Notes: a model not told the origin generated them from the sequence alone. A stretch of 64,000 nt of DNA from Kocuria salsicia (GCF_007681555.1 NZ_VELE01000001.1:744001-808000); one strand, 5' to 3'; counted from the first letter of the stretch, positions 36,588 to 45,340 are shown. Translations and numbers: made by a program.

Positions 36588-37070
36588 CTATCCGGGGAAC
36601 CTCACGACCGCCTGGGCCTTCACAAGGACCTTGAGTGGCTTCGCGGTGGCGGGGTCCGCGTCTGGCTCCGAGAGGTCCGGCGCGGTGACGGTGAGGTCCA
36701 CGCGGGCGGTGCGGGCCTCGGCGTCGACGGCCCCCACCACGCCGCTCACGGTGAGTGCCGTGCTCGGGGTGACGGTGGTGTCGAACGCGTTGGGGACCAC
36801 CACGGGCTTGGTGAAGCGGGTCTGGTAGTCCACCACGGCCCCGGCATCACCCGCCCACTCGGTGACGAGACCCACCGCGGCACCCATGGTGAACATGCCG
36901 TGGGCGATCACGTTGGGCAGACCCACGGAGCGCGCGAACTCCTCGTTCCAGTGGATGGGGTTCCGGTCCCCGGAGGCCCCGGCGTAGGCCACAAGGTCCG
37001 CACGGGACACCCTCACGGTGCGCTCCCCCACGGACTGGCCCTTCTCGACGCTCTCGAACTCCACGTTCAC
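36588..37070 (-). CDS. MaoC-type (R)-specific enoyl hydratase/dehydratase (HadB-like)
   Basis: 160-residue hotdog-fold dehydratase. The hydratase-2 motif YAGASGDRNPIHWNEEFAR holds the catalytic Asp and His. With the 149-residue partner encoded just upstream it probably forms a heterodimer like mycobacterial HadAB, which dehydrates 3-hydroxyacyl chains in fatty acid elongation. The GTG start at 37070 overlaps the partner's stop (GTGA). This organism need not make mycolates; membrane fatty acids are the likely product. Confidence 0.88.
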   Translation of the reverse strand: MNVEFESVEKGQSVGERTVRVSRADLVAYAGASGDRNPIHWNEEFARSVGLPNVIAHGMFTMGAAVGLVTEWAGDAGAVVDYQTRFTKPVVVPNAFDTTVTPSTALTVSGVVGAVDAEARTARVDLTVTAPDLSEPDADPATAKPLKVLVKAQAVVRFPG

Positions 37071-37516
37071 TGCTCCTCACCCCTCACCAGCAGGGACGAC
37101 ACGGTGGTCGCGACCTTCTCGCCGGCCACGGTGGTGACCTCCACGCGGGAGGTGACCATGGCCCCGCCGCCCAGCGGGCGCACGGCGTCCACGGTCACGG
37201 CGGCGGTCAGCTCGTCCCCCGCCACGATCGGGCGGTGGTGCGTGAAGCGCTGGTCCGCATGCACCACGCGGGAGAAGTCGATCCCGGCCTCGGGGTCGTT
37301 CACGAGGGCGGCGTCCGCCTTCTGGGAGACGACGATCGCGAACGTGGGTGGCGCCACGAGGTCCGCGTACCCTGCGGTCTGCGCCGCGGCGACGTCGTAG
37401 TGGGTGAGGTCCGTGGCTTTCACGGCCGCCGCGAACTCGCGGATCTTCTCGCGACCCACCTGGTACGGCGCGATGGAGGGGTAGGTCCTGCCCACCACGT
37501 CTGCGGATACGGCCAT
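37067..37516 (-). CDS. FAS1-like dehydratase-domain protein (HadA-like)
   Basis: 149-residue hotdog-fold subunit with a MaoC_dehydrat_N-like domain. It begins AVSADVVGRTYPSIAPYQVG and has PPTFAIVVSQKA and VVHADQRFTHHRPIVAGDEL. It lacks the DxxxxH hydratase motif, so it is the non-catalytic, substrate-binding partner of the next gene. AGGAGA lies just before the ATG. A run of 7-bp repeats lies 55-95 bp upstream. Confidence 0.86.
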   Translation of the reverse strand: MAVSADVVGRTYPSIAPYQVGREKIREFAAAVKATDLTHYDVAAAQTAGYADLVAPPTFAIVVSQKADAALVNDPEAGIDFSRVVHADQRFTHHRPIVAGDELTAAVTVDAVRPLGGGAMVTSRVEVTTVAGEKVATTVSSLLVRGEEQ

Positions 37517-37570
37517 CTTCTCCTCGATTCGTCACGGGGTTTCGGGCCCAGCCTAGCCGGTGGCCGGGCT

Positions 37571-37610
37571 GGGTCTCTGGTCTCTGGTCTCTGGTCTCTG
37601 GTCTCTGGTC
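37571..37610 (-). repeat. Heptanucleotide tandem repeat upstream of hadA-like gene
   Basis: GGTCTCT is repeated about 5.5 times without mismatch (40 bp), just upstream of the hadA-hadB-murB operon. Pure 7-bp arrays can change copy number by slippage. Here it could alter promoter spacing; no -10/-35 pair was confidently placed around it. Confidence 0.9.
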
Positions 37611-37654
37611 GCGACGGTGCCCGGGGACGTCAGCGATCCGGGGAGGTCCGGTGC

Positions 37655-38312
37655 TCAGCCGGTGCGGCCGGTCGCGCCCGCGGGGTGCCCCGTGTAGAGC
37701 TGCCCGCTCCAGCCCACGTTGCGGCAGGAGACCACCTCGTACCCGTTCGTGGCCAGGAGCTCGCGAAATCGTCCGTCGGTGCGCGTCCAGCAGCCGCTGC
37801 GCACGCTCGTCCGTGCGGGGGGTGAGCTCCATGGCCAGGACCACCGCGTCGAAGGACTCCTGCGGTGCGCCGTGGGAACCGCACTCCTCGTCGCCCGGCA
37901 GGGGTGCGTGGTCGATCCGGGGGTGGGGCGCGTGCCGACGGCGCAGGACCTCCAGCTCTGCGGGTTCCTCGAGCACCGTGACCCGCCGCTCGGGCTGCTC
38001 CCGGACGAAGAGCTCCGCGAGCTCGAGGCGGGCCGCCCGGGCCGCCCGGTCCGCGCGGGTCCGCGCCCTGGCCGAGCGGGCGCCGTCGCCCCCGCGGACC
38101 GCCGCGAGCAGGGAGAAACTGGCCGTGGTCTCCTCCCAGGCCTCCGCGCCATCCAGGTCCAGGTCCTCGCTCAGGTGCTCGTCGAACAGCTCGCGCCCGA
38201 GCTCTCTCAGGCCGTACGCCGCAGGGCTGCCGTGCGCGTCGAGGACGTCGTGGAGAACGAGGGCCGCGGAGGCCGTCGTGGATGGGCGCTTCAAGTACCC
38301 GGTGACCTCCAT
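37655..38312 (-). pseudogene. Broken hypothetical gene joined to the SIP remnant
   Basis: From MEVTGYLKRP (38312) an open frame with strong G/C third positions runs about 180 codons through ELFDEHLSEDLDLDG, ERRVTVLEEPAELEVLRRRH and FDAVVLAMELTPRTDERAQR. Near forward 37775 the likely continuation jumps frame to DGRFRELLATNGYEVVSC and then WSGQLYTGHPAG, ending at 37655. So there is one frameshift. The pattern VTVLE-PAELEVLRR ... FDAVVLAM is reminiscent of a SAM-methyltransferase-like fold, but this is a weak guess. It follows the SIP remnant without a break, so both may come from one long ancestral gene. Confidence 0.6.
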
Positions 38313-38701
38313 CTGCTCTCGGCCCAGGCCCTTCTCGGTTGCGCAGCCAGCGGCGGAGGGAAGCGAGCGTGGCGGCCCCTCCCGCCACCTACGCGAACGG
38401 GGTGCCGGGCCACTACTCGGTGCTCGTGAGCGCGTCCTGGAGCACCGTGGTGGTGCCGGGCTCGGCCCCGTGACGCAAGAGCCAGGTGTGCTCCACGCCC
38501 TCGGGCATCGTGGGCTCCTGGCGGTGGCTCGAGCTGCCCACCTCGATGAGGACCTTGCCCCGCTCCCCCTTTGGGTCACTCCTCGAGCCAGCGCGCGATG
38601 GCAGGCAGGGCGGTCTCGTCCCCGGCCACGAGCGTCCCGTCCGCGGCCACGGGGACCCGCGGGCGCCCGGCGCCGTCGTCGTCCTCATCGCACGGCACCA
38701 T
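38286..38701 (-). pseudogene. Siderophore-interacting protein (SIP) C-terminal remnant
   Basis: Pieces of the NAD(P)-binding half of a SIP/ViuB-type ferric-siderophore reductase occur in different frames. In order they are TLVAGDETALPAIARWLEE then TGA; RGKVLIEV and MPEGVEHTWLLRHGAEPGT then TAG; WPGTPFA-stop-VAGGAATLASLRRWLRN; and, after another frameshift near 38340, EKGLGREQMEVTGYLKRP. At least two frameshifts and two in-frame TAG codons break the gene, and the N-terminal FAD-binding half is missing. A terminator for the tRNA genes lies where the upstream half would be. Confidence 0.82.
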
Positions 38702-38721
38702 CTCGCGGCCAGAACGAGAAA

Positions 38722-38751
38722 AGGCGCCGCTCCCCGAGGGGAACGGCGCCT
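38722..38751 (-). terminator. Terminator of the tRNA-Thr/tRNA-Met unit
   Basis: AGGCGCCGTTCCCC/GGGGAGCGGCGCCT hairpin with one mismatched pair, followed on the minus strand by TTTTCTCG. It is a good intrinsic terminator 6 nt after tRNA-Met. Confidence 0.85.
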
Positions 38752-38757
38752 GAACGG

Positions 38758-38831
38758 TAGCGGTGGACGGGCTCGATCCGTCGACCTCACGATTATGAGT
38801 CGTGCGCTCTAACCAGCTGAGCTACACCGCC
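38758..38831 (-). tRNA. tRNA-Met(CAT), elongator type
   Basis: 74-nt cloverleaf: GGCGGTG acceptor, D-arm GCTCAGCTGGTTAGAGC, anticodon stem-loop CGACTCATAATCG (CAT), T-arm with GGATCGAGCCC. The first acceptor pair is G-T, and no CCA is encoded. It is not an initiator, which has an unpaired 1-72 and GGG/CCC anticodon stem. A lysidine-modified tRNA-Ile cannot be fully excluded by eye. Confidence 0.9.
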
Positions 38832-38884
38832 ACATCATGGATGAAACCCGCAGTCCACGAAGAACCGCGGGTTCTCATCATGAG

Positions 38885-38956
38885 AGCCCCGACCGGGAAT
38901 CGATCCCGGGACCTCCATCTTACCAAGATGGCGCTCTACCACTGAGCTATCGGGGC
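38885..38956 (-). tRNA. tRNA-Thr(GGT)
   Basis: 72-nt cloverleaf: acceptor GCCCCGA/TCGGGGC, D-arm GCTCAGTGGTAGAGC, anticodon stem-loop CCATCTTGGTAAGATGG (GGT), T-arm GGATCGATTCC. No CCA is encoded. It is 53 bp upstream of tRNA-Met in the same unit. Confidence 0.95.
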
Positions 38957-38966
38957 AACGCGGAAT

Positions 38967-38994
38967 ACTCTAACAGGATCACGGCCCCGCGCAA
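38967..38994 (-). promoter_or_regulatory. Promoter of the tRNA-Thr/tRNA-Met unit
   Basis: TTGCGC (38989-38994) and TAGAGT (38967-38972) on the minus strand with a 16-bp spacer, about 10 bp before tRNA-Thr. Confidence 0.6.
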
Positions 38995-39135
38995 AAATCG
39001 GTCCCGGGTCATCGGTTGCCCGCCCAGACGGCGACGCCGCTGGTCGCCCCGGGGGTCTCCCGACGAGCTGGCCCGGAACAGCACACGGCCTCCACTTCTC
39101 AGCGAAGCAGGGGCCGCGTGCTGGCTCGGAGGCGC

Positions 39136-41370
39136 TCAGCGCCCGGAGTAGCCACCGTTGTTCTTGCCGTAGCTCTTCTTGCGGGGACGGTCCTGGTAGG
39201 AGGAGCCGCCGCCGCGCGGGCGTCCGCCGCCGCGGTCGTCGCGGTAGCCCCCGCGATCATCGCGGTACCCACCGCGGTCGTCCCGGGATCCGCCCCGGTC
39301 ACCGCGGTAGCCACCACGGTCGTTGCGGGGTGCCCGGTCACGGTCGCCGCCGCGGAAGCGGTTGCCACCGCCGCCGCTGCGGGCGCCACCCGGTCCGCGG
39401 TCCTCCTGGATGCGGATGGGTGCACCGTTGATCTGGGTGTTGGAGAGCTTGTCCAGCGTGCCCGCCGGCAGGTTCTCGGGCAGGCCCACGAGGGTGAACG
39501 TGGGGCGGATGTCGATCGCGCCGATCTGCGAGCCGTTCAGCCCGCCCTCGTGCGTGAGCGCACCCACCACGGAGCCGGGCACCACGCGGTCGCGGTGGCC
39601 CACGGCGAGCTTGTACGTGCGCATGCCGGCCTCCTCGCCCGGGGCGCGGCGGTTGCGGGGCCCGCCGCCGTCCTGACGGTCACGGTCCCGGTCGCGCTTG
39701 CGCTGGGGCACCTCCGGCAGGTCCTGCACGAGGAACGGACGGCCGTTCTGCGCGATCACGGCGAGTGCGGCCGCAATCTCCACCGCGTCGACGTCGTGCT
39801 CGGACTCGTAGCGCTCCACCAGCTCGCGGAACAGCGTGAGGTCCTCGGACTCGATGGTCTCCTCGATCTGCTGCGCGAAGTTGTCCTTGCGGGTCTGGTT
39901 CACCTCGTCCGTGGACGGGACGCGCATCTGCTCGACCGGCTGGCGCGTGGCCTTCTCGATGGCGCGCAGCAGGTACTTCTCGCGCGGCGTCATGAACAGG
40001 ATCGCCTCGCCCTTGCGACCGGCGCGGCCCGTGCGGCCGATGCGGTGCACGTAGGACTCGGTGTCGTGGGGGATGTCGTAGTTGACCACCAGGGAGATCC
40101 GCTCCACGTCCAGGCCGCGGGCGGCCACGTCCGTGGCGACGAGGATGTCGATCTTGCCCTCGCGCAGGGAGTCCACCGTGCGCTCGCGCAGGTTCTGGGG
40201 GATGTCGCCGTTGATCGCCGCAGCCGTGTAGCCGCGCGCCTTGAGCTTGTCCGCGATCTCCTCGGTGGCCGCCTTGGTGCGCACGAAGACGATCACGCCG
40301 TCGTAGTCCTCGACCTCCAGCACGCGGGTCATGGCGTCCAGCTTGTGGGGGCCCATGACCTGCATGTAGCGCTGGCGGGTGTTGGTGCCCGTGGTGGTCT
40401 TCGCCTTGACGGTGATCTCCTGCGGGTCACGCAGGTACTGCTGCGCGATGCGGCGGATCGCCTTGGGCATGGTGGCGGAGAACAGCGCCACCTGCTTCTC
40501 GGTGGGGGTCTGCGCGAGGATCTTCTCGACGTCCTCGGAGAAGCCCATGCGCAGCATCTCGTCCGCCTCGTCCAGCACCACGTAGGCGATGTCGTCGAGC
40601 TTCAGGGAGCCCTTGGAGAGGTGGTCGATCACGCGCCCGGGTGTGCCCACGACCACCTGCGCGCCGCGCTTGAGCCCGGCCAGCTGGGGTCCGTAGGAGG
40701 AGCCGCCGTAGACGGGCAGCACGGTGAAGTCGTCCAGGTGGGTGGCGTAGGAGCCGAAGGCCTCCGCGACCTGCAGGGCGAGCTCACGGGTGGGGGCCAG
40801 CACGAGCACGCGGGTGCTGCGCTGCGGGCCGTGCAGGTCCGAGAGCTCCGCGAGCTTGGACAGCGCCGGGACCGCGAACGCGGCGGTCTTGCCGGTGCCG
40901 GTCTGGGCGAGGCCGACGACGTCGCGGCCGCTGAGCAGCGCGGGGATCGTGGCCGCCTGGATGGGTGAGGGGTACTCGTAGCCGACCTCGTCGAGGGCGG
41001 CCAGCACGCGCCCGTCCACGCCGAGCTCGGCGAAGGTGGGCAGCTGGGGCTCGTCGGAGGAGTCCTTGGCGGGTGCCTGGGCGTCCTTCTCCGGCTCGCC
41101 CTGGGTCTTTGCGTCCTGGCTCTTCGCGTCCCGGGTCTCGACGTCCTGGGTCTTGACCTCGCGGGTCTCGACGTCGTGGTTCACGGGGGCGTCGGTGACG
41201 GCGGGTGCCTGCTCTGCAGCGTCGGCGACGTCGCCCGGCTCGGTGGCCGGCGCGGCGTCCACAACGGCGGTGGCGTCGTCCTCGGTCACGATCCGGGTCT
41301 CACCCGGCTCGCTCGCGGGGGCCACGGTGTGGGCGTTCGTGTGGTCGTCGGGGGTGGATTCAGTGGGCAC
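39136..41370 (-). CDS. DEAD-box ATP-dependent RNA helicase (DeaD/CsdA type)
   Basis: RNA helicase for ribosome assembly and mRNA turnover. It has 744 residues. N-terminus (1-108): acidic, with five tandem 5-residue repeats (DVETR/EVKTQ type) at 66-90. Core: Q motif YEYPSPIQAATI, Walker A AQTGTGKT (155-162), VLDEADEM, LFSATMP, and HRIGRTGRAGR. A DbpA-like RNA-binding domain follows (YKLAVGHRDRVVPGSVVGAL to NGAPIRIQED). The tail is RGG-like with DDRGGYR repeats and ends KKSYGKNNGGYSGR. The start is GTG at 41370, with GAGG 9 nt upstream. Confidence 0.95.
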   Translation of the reverse strand: MPTESTPDDHTNAHTVAPASEPGETRIVTEDDATAVVDAAPATEPGDVADAAEQAPAVTDAPVNHDVETREVKTQDVETRDAKSQDAKTQGEPEKDAQAPAKDSSDEPQLPTFAELGVDGRVLAALDEVGYEYPSPIQAATIPALLSGRDVVGLAQTGTGKTAAFAVPALSKLAELSDLHGPQRSTRVLVLAPTRELALQVAEAFGSYATHLDDFTVLPVYGGSSYGPQLAGLKRGAQVVVGTPGRVIDHLSKGSLKLDDIAYVVLDEADEMLRMGFSEDVEKILAQTPTEKQVALFSATMPKAIRRIAQQYLRDPQEITVKAKTTTGTNTRQRYMQVMGPHKLDAMTRVLEVEDYDGVIVFVRTKAATEEIADKLKARGYTAAAINGDIPQNLRERTVDSLREGKIDILVATDVAARGLDVERISLVVNYDIPHDTESYVHRIGRTGRAGRKGEAILFMTPREKYLLRAIEKATRQPVEQMRVPSTDEVNQTRKDNFAQQIEETIESEDLTLFRELVERYESEHDVDAVEIAAALAVIAQNGRPFLVQDLPEVPQRKRDRDRDRQDGGGPRNRRAPGEEAGMRTYKLAVGHRDRVVPGSVVGALTHEGGLNGSQIGAIDIRPTFTLVGLPENLPAGTLDKLSNTQINGAPIRIQEDRGPGGARSGGGGNRFRGGDRDRAPRNDRGGYRGDRGGSRDDRGGYRDDRGGYRDDRGGGRPRGGGSSYQDRPRKKSYGKNNGGYSGR
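39229..39327 (-). repeat. 21-bp coding repeat in the helicase tail
   Basis: About 4.7 imperfect copies of a 21-bp unit encoding DDRGGYR-like heptapeptides in the RGG tail of the helicase. This tail type binds RNA and promotes condensates in other helicases. Confidence 0.8.
41101..41175 (-). repeat. 15-bp coding repeat in the helicase N-terminus
   Basis: Five copies of a 15-bp unit encoding DVETR, EVKTQ, DVETR, DAKSQ and DAKTQ (residues 66-90). The third and fifth copies are closest to each other. Confidence 0.85.
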
Positions 41371-41527
41371 GGAAGAACCTCGCTTCGGTGGAATGGAGTG
41401 ACTGGCACCGGTGCGAGCGGAACGACCGCTGATGTCCAGGACCGACGTGCCGGTAACGGCGAAACGGTGCTGCAAGGACAGAGAACCGGGATGATGAACC
41501 CCCATCCTATCGCACGGCGGTCACGCC

Positions 41528-43246
41528 TCACGACGATTCGCGGGCCACCACGATGTTCGCCTCGTCACTGACCACGGTGTAGCGGTGCCCGTAGACGTCC
41601 TGCGCGTACCCGGCCACGTCCTGCGGCGGCGTGGTCCCCCACGTGCCTCCGGAGCGGTCCACCACCACGTACTCCGGAGCGGGATCCTCGCCGTTGCCGA
41701 TCCAGTGCACGCGCGTACGGCTGACCAGCGCGTTCATCAGGGAGAGGTCCGTGGCCACGCTCGCGCCCTCCGGGATCTCCGCGACCGCCGCGGCCTTGAC
41801 GTCCCCGCGCGGGTCCGGCTGCCACGCGGCGGGCGTGACCAGCTGCGCGAGCGGCTGCACCGTCCCCACCACCAGCGCGATCACGAGCGCCGCCCACGGC
41901 GCCCCGGCCGCCAGGACGGTGAGCACCGGCGCCTCGAACCGCGCGGACGGCGAGGTGGGCGCAGTGCCGCCCGTGCGGCGTCGGGCACGGTCCGCGTCCC
42001 CGCGCAGCCGGGCGACCGCGTCCACGAGCGCCACGAAGACCACGGGCATCAGCACGGCACTGTAGTGCCAGCCCGGACCCCAGTAGCCGTCGTTGGGCGA
42101 GAGCATGCGCCAGAGCAGGGTGGGCAGCGCCACGAGCAGCACGGGCGAGCGCACCGCCACCACCGCACCGCTCAGCAGCACGAGCAACCACGTGACGAGC
42201 TTGCGCACCGGGACCACCAGCAGGATCACGGCGGACGCGGGATCCCGCAGGAAGCCGGCCGGGTCCAGCTTGTCCGCGTAGGCGAACTCCCCCGCCGGGT
42301 TCAGCGCCGGCAGCACAACACCCACCGCGAGCGCGGACACCCCCATGCCCCACACGGCGAGCACCGCGCCCCACAGGAGCACGGGATCGCGCCGCAGGCC
42401 GCGCAGGTCGCTGCGCCACTGGGCGCGGTCGAGGACGACGACGCCGCTTCCCCGGTTTTCGACGCTGCCCCCGGTGCGTCCCAGGGTTTCTGCCGGTCCT
42501 GTGGTTCCTGTGGTCCCCGGAGTTCCCGGAGTTCCCGGGCCGCCGGGGACCGCGGCCTCCGGCTGCCGCAGCGCGGCGGTGAGGCCTGCCAGGCGGCGTC
42601 GTGCCTCCGGAGCCCACCGCCGGGCGAACGGGAGCACCGCGCGGCCCACCAGCAGGGTGCCGATCACCGCGACCGTGATCCCCAGGTCCTCCTTGACCAG
42701 GGCGAGGGGAGCGGCCCACAGCGCGGTGGCGCGCAACCGGCCCTCCCGCCAAGCGCTCAGGGAGAGCGCGAGCAGCGGCACGGCCAGGGCGATCTCGTGG
42801 AACTGCACGGCCACGGCGTTCTGCAGTCCGAAGCTCAGTGCGCAGGCCGCCCCCACGGCGGCTGCTGGGGCCGCGCGCAGCACCCGGGTGGCGCAACGGG
42901 TGACCACCGCCGTCGCAATGCCAAACAGCACATCCTGCACGAGCATCAGCGTCAGGGCGGAGGGGAAGAGCTTGTAGACGGGGGCCAGCACGATCAGCAG
43001 CGGGTGGAAGTGGTCGCCCAGCAGGTTGAAGCCGTGGCCCTTGAGGTCCACCTCGGGGCCGCGGCCGGAGGCGTAGGAGGAGAGCAGCTGCGTGAAGATT
43101 GCGTTGTCCCACGACGGCACCTCCCAGTTGATCCACTGGCTCCAGGACAGCGCGCAGTACAGGGCCGTCGCGAGCACGCCCACCAGGACGGGGAGCCAGC
43201 GGGCGGACCCGGTGGGTTGCAGGGGGGATGTGCGCTGCGGGGTCAC
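41528..43246 (-). CDS. DUF2079 multi-pass membrane protein
   Basis: 572 residues with about ten hydrophobic segments. The signature N-terminal loop is WEVPSWDNAIFTQLLSSYA then GHGFNLLGDHFHPLLIVLAPVY, typical of DUF2079, a GT-C-like glycosyltransferase-related family. FHEIALAVPLLAL and ALVKEDLGI follow. A Gly/Thr/Pro low-complexity insertion lies near residue 235. The C-terminal soluble domain has PEYVVVDRSGGTWG. The start is GTG at 43246, preceded by ACGGAGAA. The substrate is unknown; cell-envelope sugar transfer is an inference from the fold family. Confidence 0.85.
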   Translation of the reverse strand: MTPQRTSPLQPTGSARWLPVLVGVLATALYCALSWSQWINWEVPSWDNAIFTQLLSSYASGRGPEVDLKGHGFNLLGDHFHPLLIVLAPVYKLFPSALTLMLVQDVLFGIATAVVTRCATRVLRAAPAAAVGAACALSFGLQNAVAVQFHEIALAVPLLALSLSAWREGRLRATALWAAPLALVKEDLGITVAVIGTLLVGRAVLPFARRWAPEARRRLAGLTAALRQPEAAVPGGPGTPGTPGTTGTTGPAETLGRTGGSVENRGSGVVVLDRAQWRSDLRGLRRDPVLLWGAVLAVWGMGVSALAVGVVLPALNPAGEFAYADKLDPAGFLRDPASAVILLVVPVRKLVTWLLVLLSGAVVAVRSPVLLVALPTLLWRMLSPNDGYWGPGWHYSAVLMPVVFVALVDAVARLRGDADRARRRTGGTAPTSPSARFEAPVLTVLAAGAPWAALVIALVVGTVQPLAQLVTPAAWQPDPRGDVKAAAVAEIPEGASVATDLSLMNALVSRTRVHWIGNGEDPAPEYVVVDRSGGTWGTTPPQDVAGYAQDVYGHRYTVVSDEANIVVARESS

Positions 43247-43510
43247 CGGTTCTCCGTCCGGGATCTGTGCGGTACCGCTGGGGTGCGGTGTTGGGGATGG
43301 CAGTTGCTGAGACGGCGTTGCTGGTGGCGGAGCGTCATGGGAGTCGGTGCGGCGCCGGACCGGTGCACGGGTCGGGCGGTGGGGCCTCCCCCGGTCAAGG
43401 TACCGCGCGGTCGTCGAACCGTCGCTGCTGCTGCCGGACGTGTCGAGCGGCTTCCCGTGCCGCCGGGACGGCGCGGTGTGCGTGTCGGAGGGCGGTGGGA
43501 TTCTGGGGTC
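43247..43510. other. Divergent intergenic region
   Basis: 264 bp between the DUF2079 gene and the divergent glycosylase gene. It contains no supported gene and no promoter I can place with confidence. Confidence 0.4.
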
Positions 43511-44530
43511 ATGACGACGCACGTGAGCACCAGGGCCGCCCGGAGGACGACGGCGCGCGCCGGAGTTCCCGAGGAACCTGCCGCCACCGCGCGCTGGACG
43601 CCGGCCGCACCGGTGCACCTGGCCCAGACCCTGCGTGTGCTCGCGCGCGGGGCGGAGGACCCCACCGTGCGCGTGCTCGGAGAGGACTGCGTGTGGATCA
43701 CGGCCCGGTGGAAGGGGCTGCCGGTCAGTGCACGCTTCTCCCGGGTACCGCAGGAGCGCGAGACGAAGCCGCTCGAGCGGGACGTGCTGGCGGAAGCCTG
43801 GGGACCAGGGGCGCTCGCATGGCTGCCGAACGCACCTCGCTGGGTGGGAGCCGCCGACGACTGGACGGCGTTCGAGTCCTCCCCCGCGTACGGGCAGCTG
43901 CCCGCATCCCTGACCCGGGCCCGGCACGAGCACCCAGGGCTGCGGCTGCCGGCCACCGGCACTGTGCTGGACCGCGCCGTCGTGTCCGTGCTGGAGCAGC
44001 GGGTCACGGCCATCGAGGCAGTGCGCGCGCACAGGGCTCTGCTGCGCTGGGTGGGCGAGGACGCCCCCGGACCCGCCCCGCACGGGATGCGCGTGCCGCC
44101 GAGTGCGCAGCAGTGGCGCCGCGTCCCCTCCTGGCAGTGGCACCGGGCCGGCGTGGACCCGGCGCGTTCAGCGACCGTGATGCGCGTGGTCCACCGGGCC
44201 TCGGCGCTGGAGCGGCTGGCGGAGCACACGGATCCGGCGCGGGTGAGGCAGGCGCTGCAGTCGATCGACGGGATCGGGCCGTGGACGGCTGCAGAGATCA
44301 CCCAGTGCACCCACGCGGATCCGGACGGGGTGAGCGTGTACGACTACCACCTGGCAGACTACGTGTGCTGGTTCTTCGACGGTGCCCCGGGATCCGATGC
44401 CCGCATGCTCGAGCTGCTCGAGCCGTGGCGCGGCCACCGCCAGCGCGTGGTGCGACTCATCAAGGCCAGCGGCCACCGCAAGCCGTCGTTCGGACCCCGG
44501 ATGACCCCGGCGGACCATCGCCACCACTGA
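43511..44530 (+). CDS. HhH-GPD superfamily DNA glycosylase (3-methyladenine DNA glycosylase II-like)
   Basis: Base-excision repair glycosylase, 339 residues. The helix-hairpin-helix LQSIDGIGPWTAAEITQ is near residue 255, and the catalytic aspartate is in GVSVYDYHLADYVCWF, 20 residues later. The preceding part (VSVLEQRVTAIEAVRAHRAL) fits the AlkA-like core. The N-terminal 120 residues are less conserved. The ATG at 43511 has only a poor GGGGTC upstream, so the start could lie a little upstream. Confidence 0.86.
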   Translation: MTTHVSTRAARRTTARAGVPEEPAATARWTPAAPVHLAQTLRVLARGAEDPTVRVLGEDCVWITARWKGLPVSARFSRVPQERETKPLERDVLAEAWGPGALAWLPNAPRWVGAADDWTAFESSPAYGQLPASLTRARHEHPGLRLPATGTVLDRAVVSVLEQRVTAIEAVRAHRALLRWVGEDAPGPAPHGMRVPPSAQQWRRVPSWQWHRAGVDPARSATVMRVVHRASALERLAEHTDPARVRQALQSIDGIGPWTAAEITQCTHADPDGVSVYDYHLADYVCWFFDGAPGSDARMLELLEPWRGHRQRVVRLIKASGHRKPSFGPRMTPADHRHH

Positions 44531-44607
44531 GGCCACCGCCACTGGGATGGTTGAGGTATGGCTGTCCTGCCTGGCGACGCCTGCGGATCCGGCGCAGACT
44601 ACGGAAC

Positions 44608-45321
44608 ATGTCACAGCACACCATTCCAGAACCCCACGCCAAGGCCTCCGGCGAAAGGCTCAACAAGCTGCGCGCAGGCGTCCTGGGAGCGAACGACGGC
44701 ATCGTCTCTGTGGCCGCCACCGTGGTGGGCGTGGCCGGTGCCACCGTCTCAACCGGGCCCATCCTCGTCGCCGGAACCGCCGCCGTGATCGGTGGTGCGC
44801 TCTCCATGGCCCTGGGCGAGTACGTCTCGGTGTCGAGCCAGAAGGACTCCGAGGAGGCGCTGATCGAGAGGGAGAAGTGGGAGCTGCGTGAGATGCCCGA
44901 TGCCGAGCTGGAGGAGCTCGAGGAGCTCTACCGCGAGCGCGGCCTTAGCCAGGCCACGGCGCACCAGGTGGCGCTCGAGCTCACCGAGAAGGACGCACTG
45001 AAGGCCCACCTGGATGCGGAGCTCGGCATCAACGAGGACGACATCGCCAACCCGTGGGCCGCCGCCATCTCCTCCGCGCTCTCGTTCTTCGTCGGCTCGC
45101 TGCTTCCGGTGCTCGCGATCCTCCTCCCGCCACCCGAGTGGCGGATTCCCGTCACCTTCGTGGCGGTGCTCATCGCCCTGGCCCTCACGGGAACCCTGGG
45201 GGCGCGCCTCGGCGAGACCCCGCACGTTGCCCGCGCCGCCACGCGCGTGGTCGTGGGTGGCGCCATCGCCCTGGCCGTCACGTTCCTGATCGGCTCCCTG
45301 CTGGGCGTCTCCGCCGCGTGA
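44608..45321 (+). CDS. VIT1/CCC1-family (Fe/Mn) transporter
   Basis: 237-residue membrane protein. NKLRAGVLGANDGIVSVAATVVGVAGAT is the family-defining first helix (quoted in part: GVLGANDGIVSVAATVVG), with the metal-site Asp. ALSMALGEYVSVSSQKD follows, then a Glu-rich cytoplasmic helix pair (EEALIEREKWELREMPDAEL) that binds metal in relatives. Three C-terminal helices end ALAVTFLIGSLLGVSA. It probably exports or stores iron or manganese. The ATG at 44608 has ACGGAAC upstream, a weak site. A strong terminator follows. Confidence 0.92.
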   Translation: MSQHTIPEPHAKASGERLNKLRAGVLGANDGIVSVAATVVGVAGATVSTGPILVAGTAAVIGGALSMALGEYVSVSSQKDSEEALIEREKWELREMPDAELEELEELYRERGLSQATAHQVALELTEKDALKAHLDAELGINEDDIANPWAAAISSALSFFVGSLLPVLAILLPPPEWRIPVTFVAVLIALALTGTLGARLGETPHVARAATRVVVGGAIALAVTFLIGSLLGVSAA

Positions 45322-45340
45322 CGCACCCCGCCTGAACACA

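Noticed and set aside
37077-38579. Single intact gene from the hadA region to the SIP remnant
   Set aside because: The frame crosses the real hadA gene and the 7-bp repeats; coding evidence supports broken pieces instead.
41585-43500. Long plus-strand frame before the DNA glycosylase
   Set aside because: It is antisense to the DUF2079 gene; the glycosylase start is at 43511.
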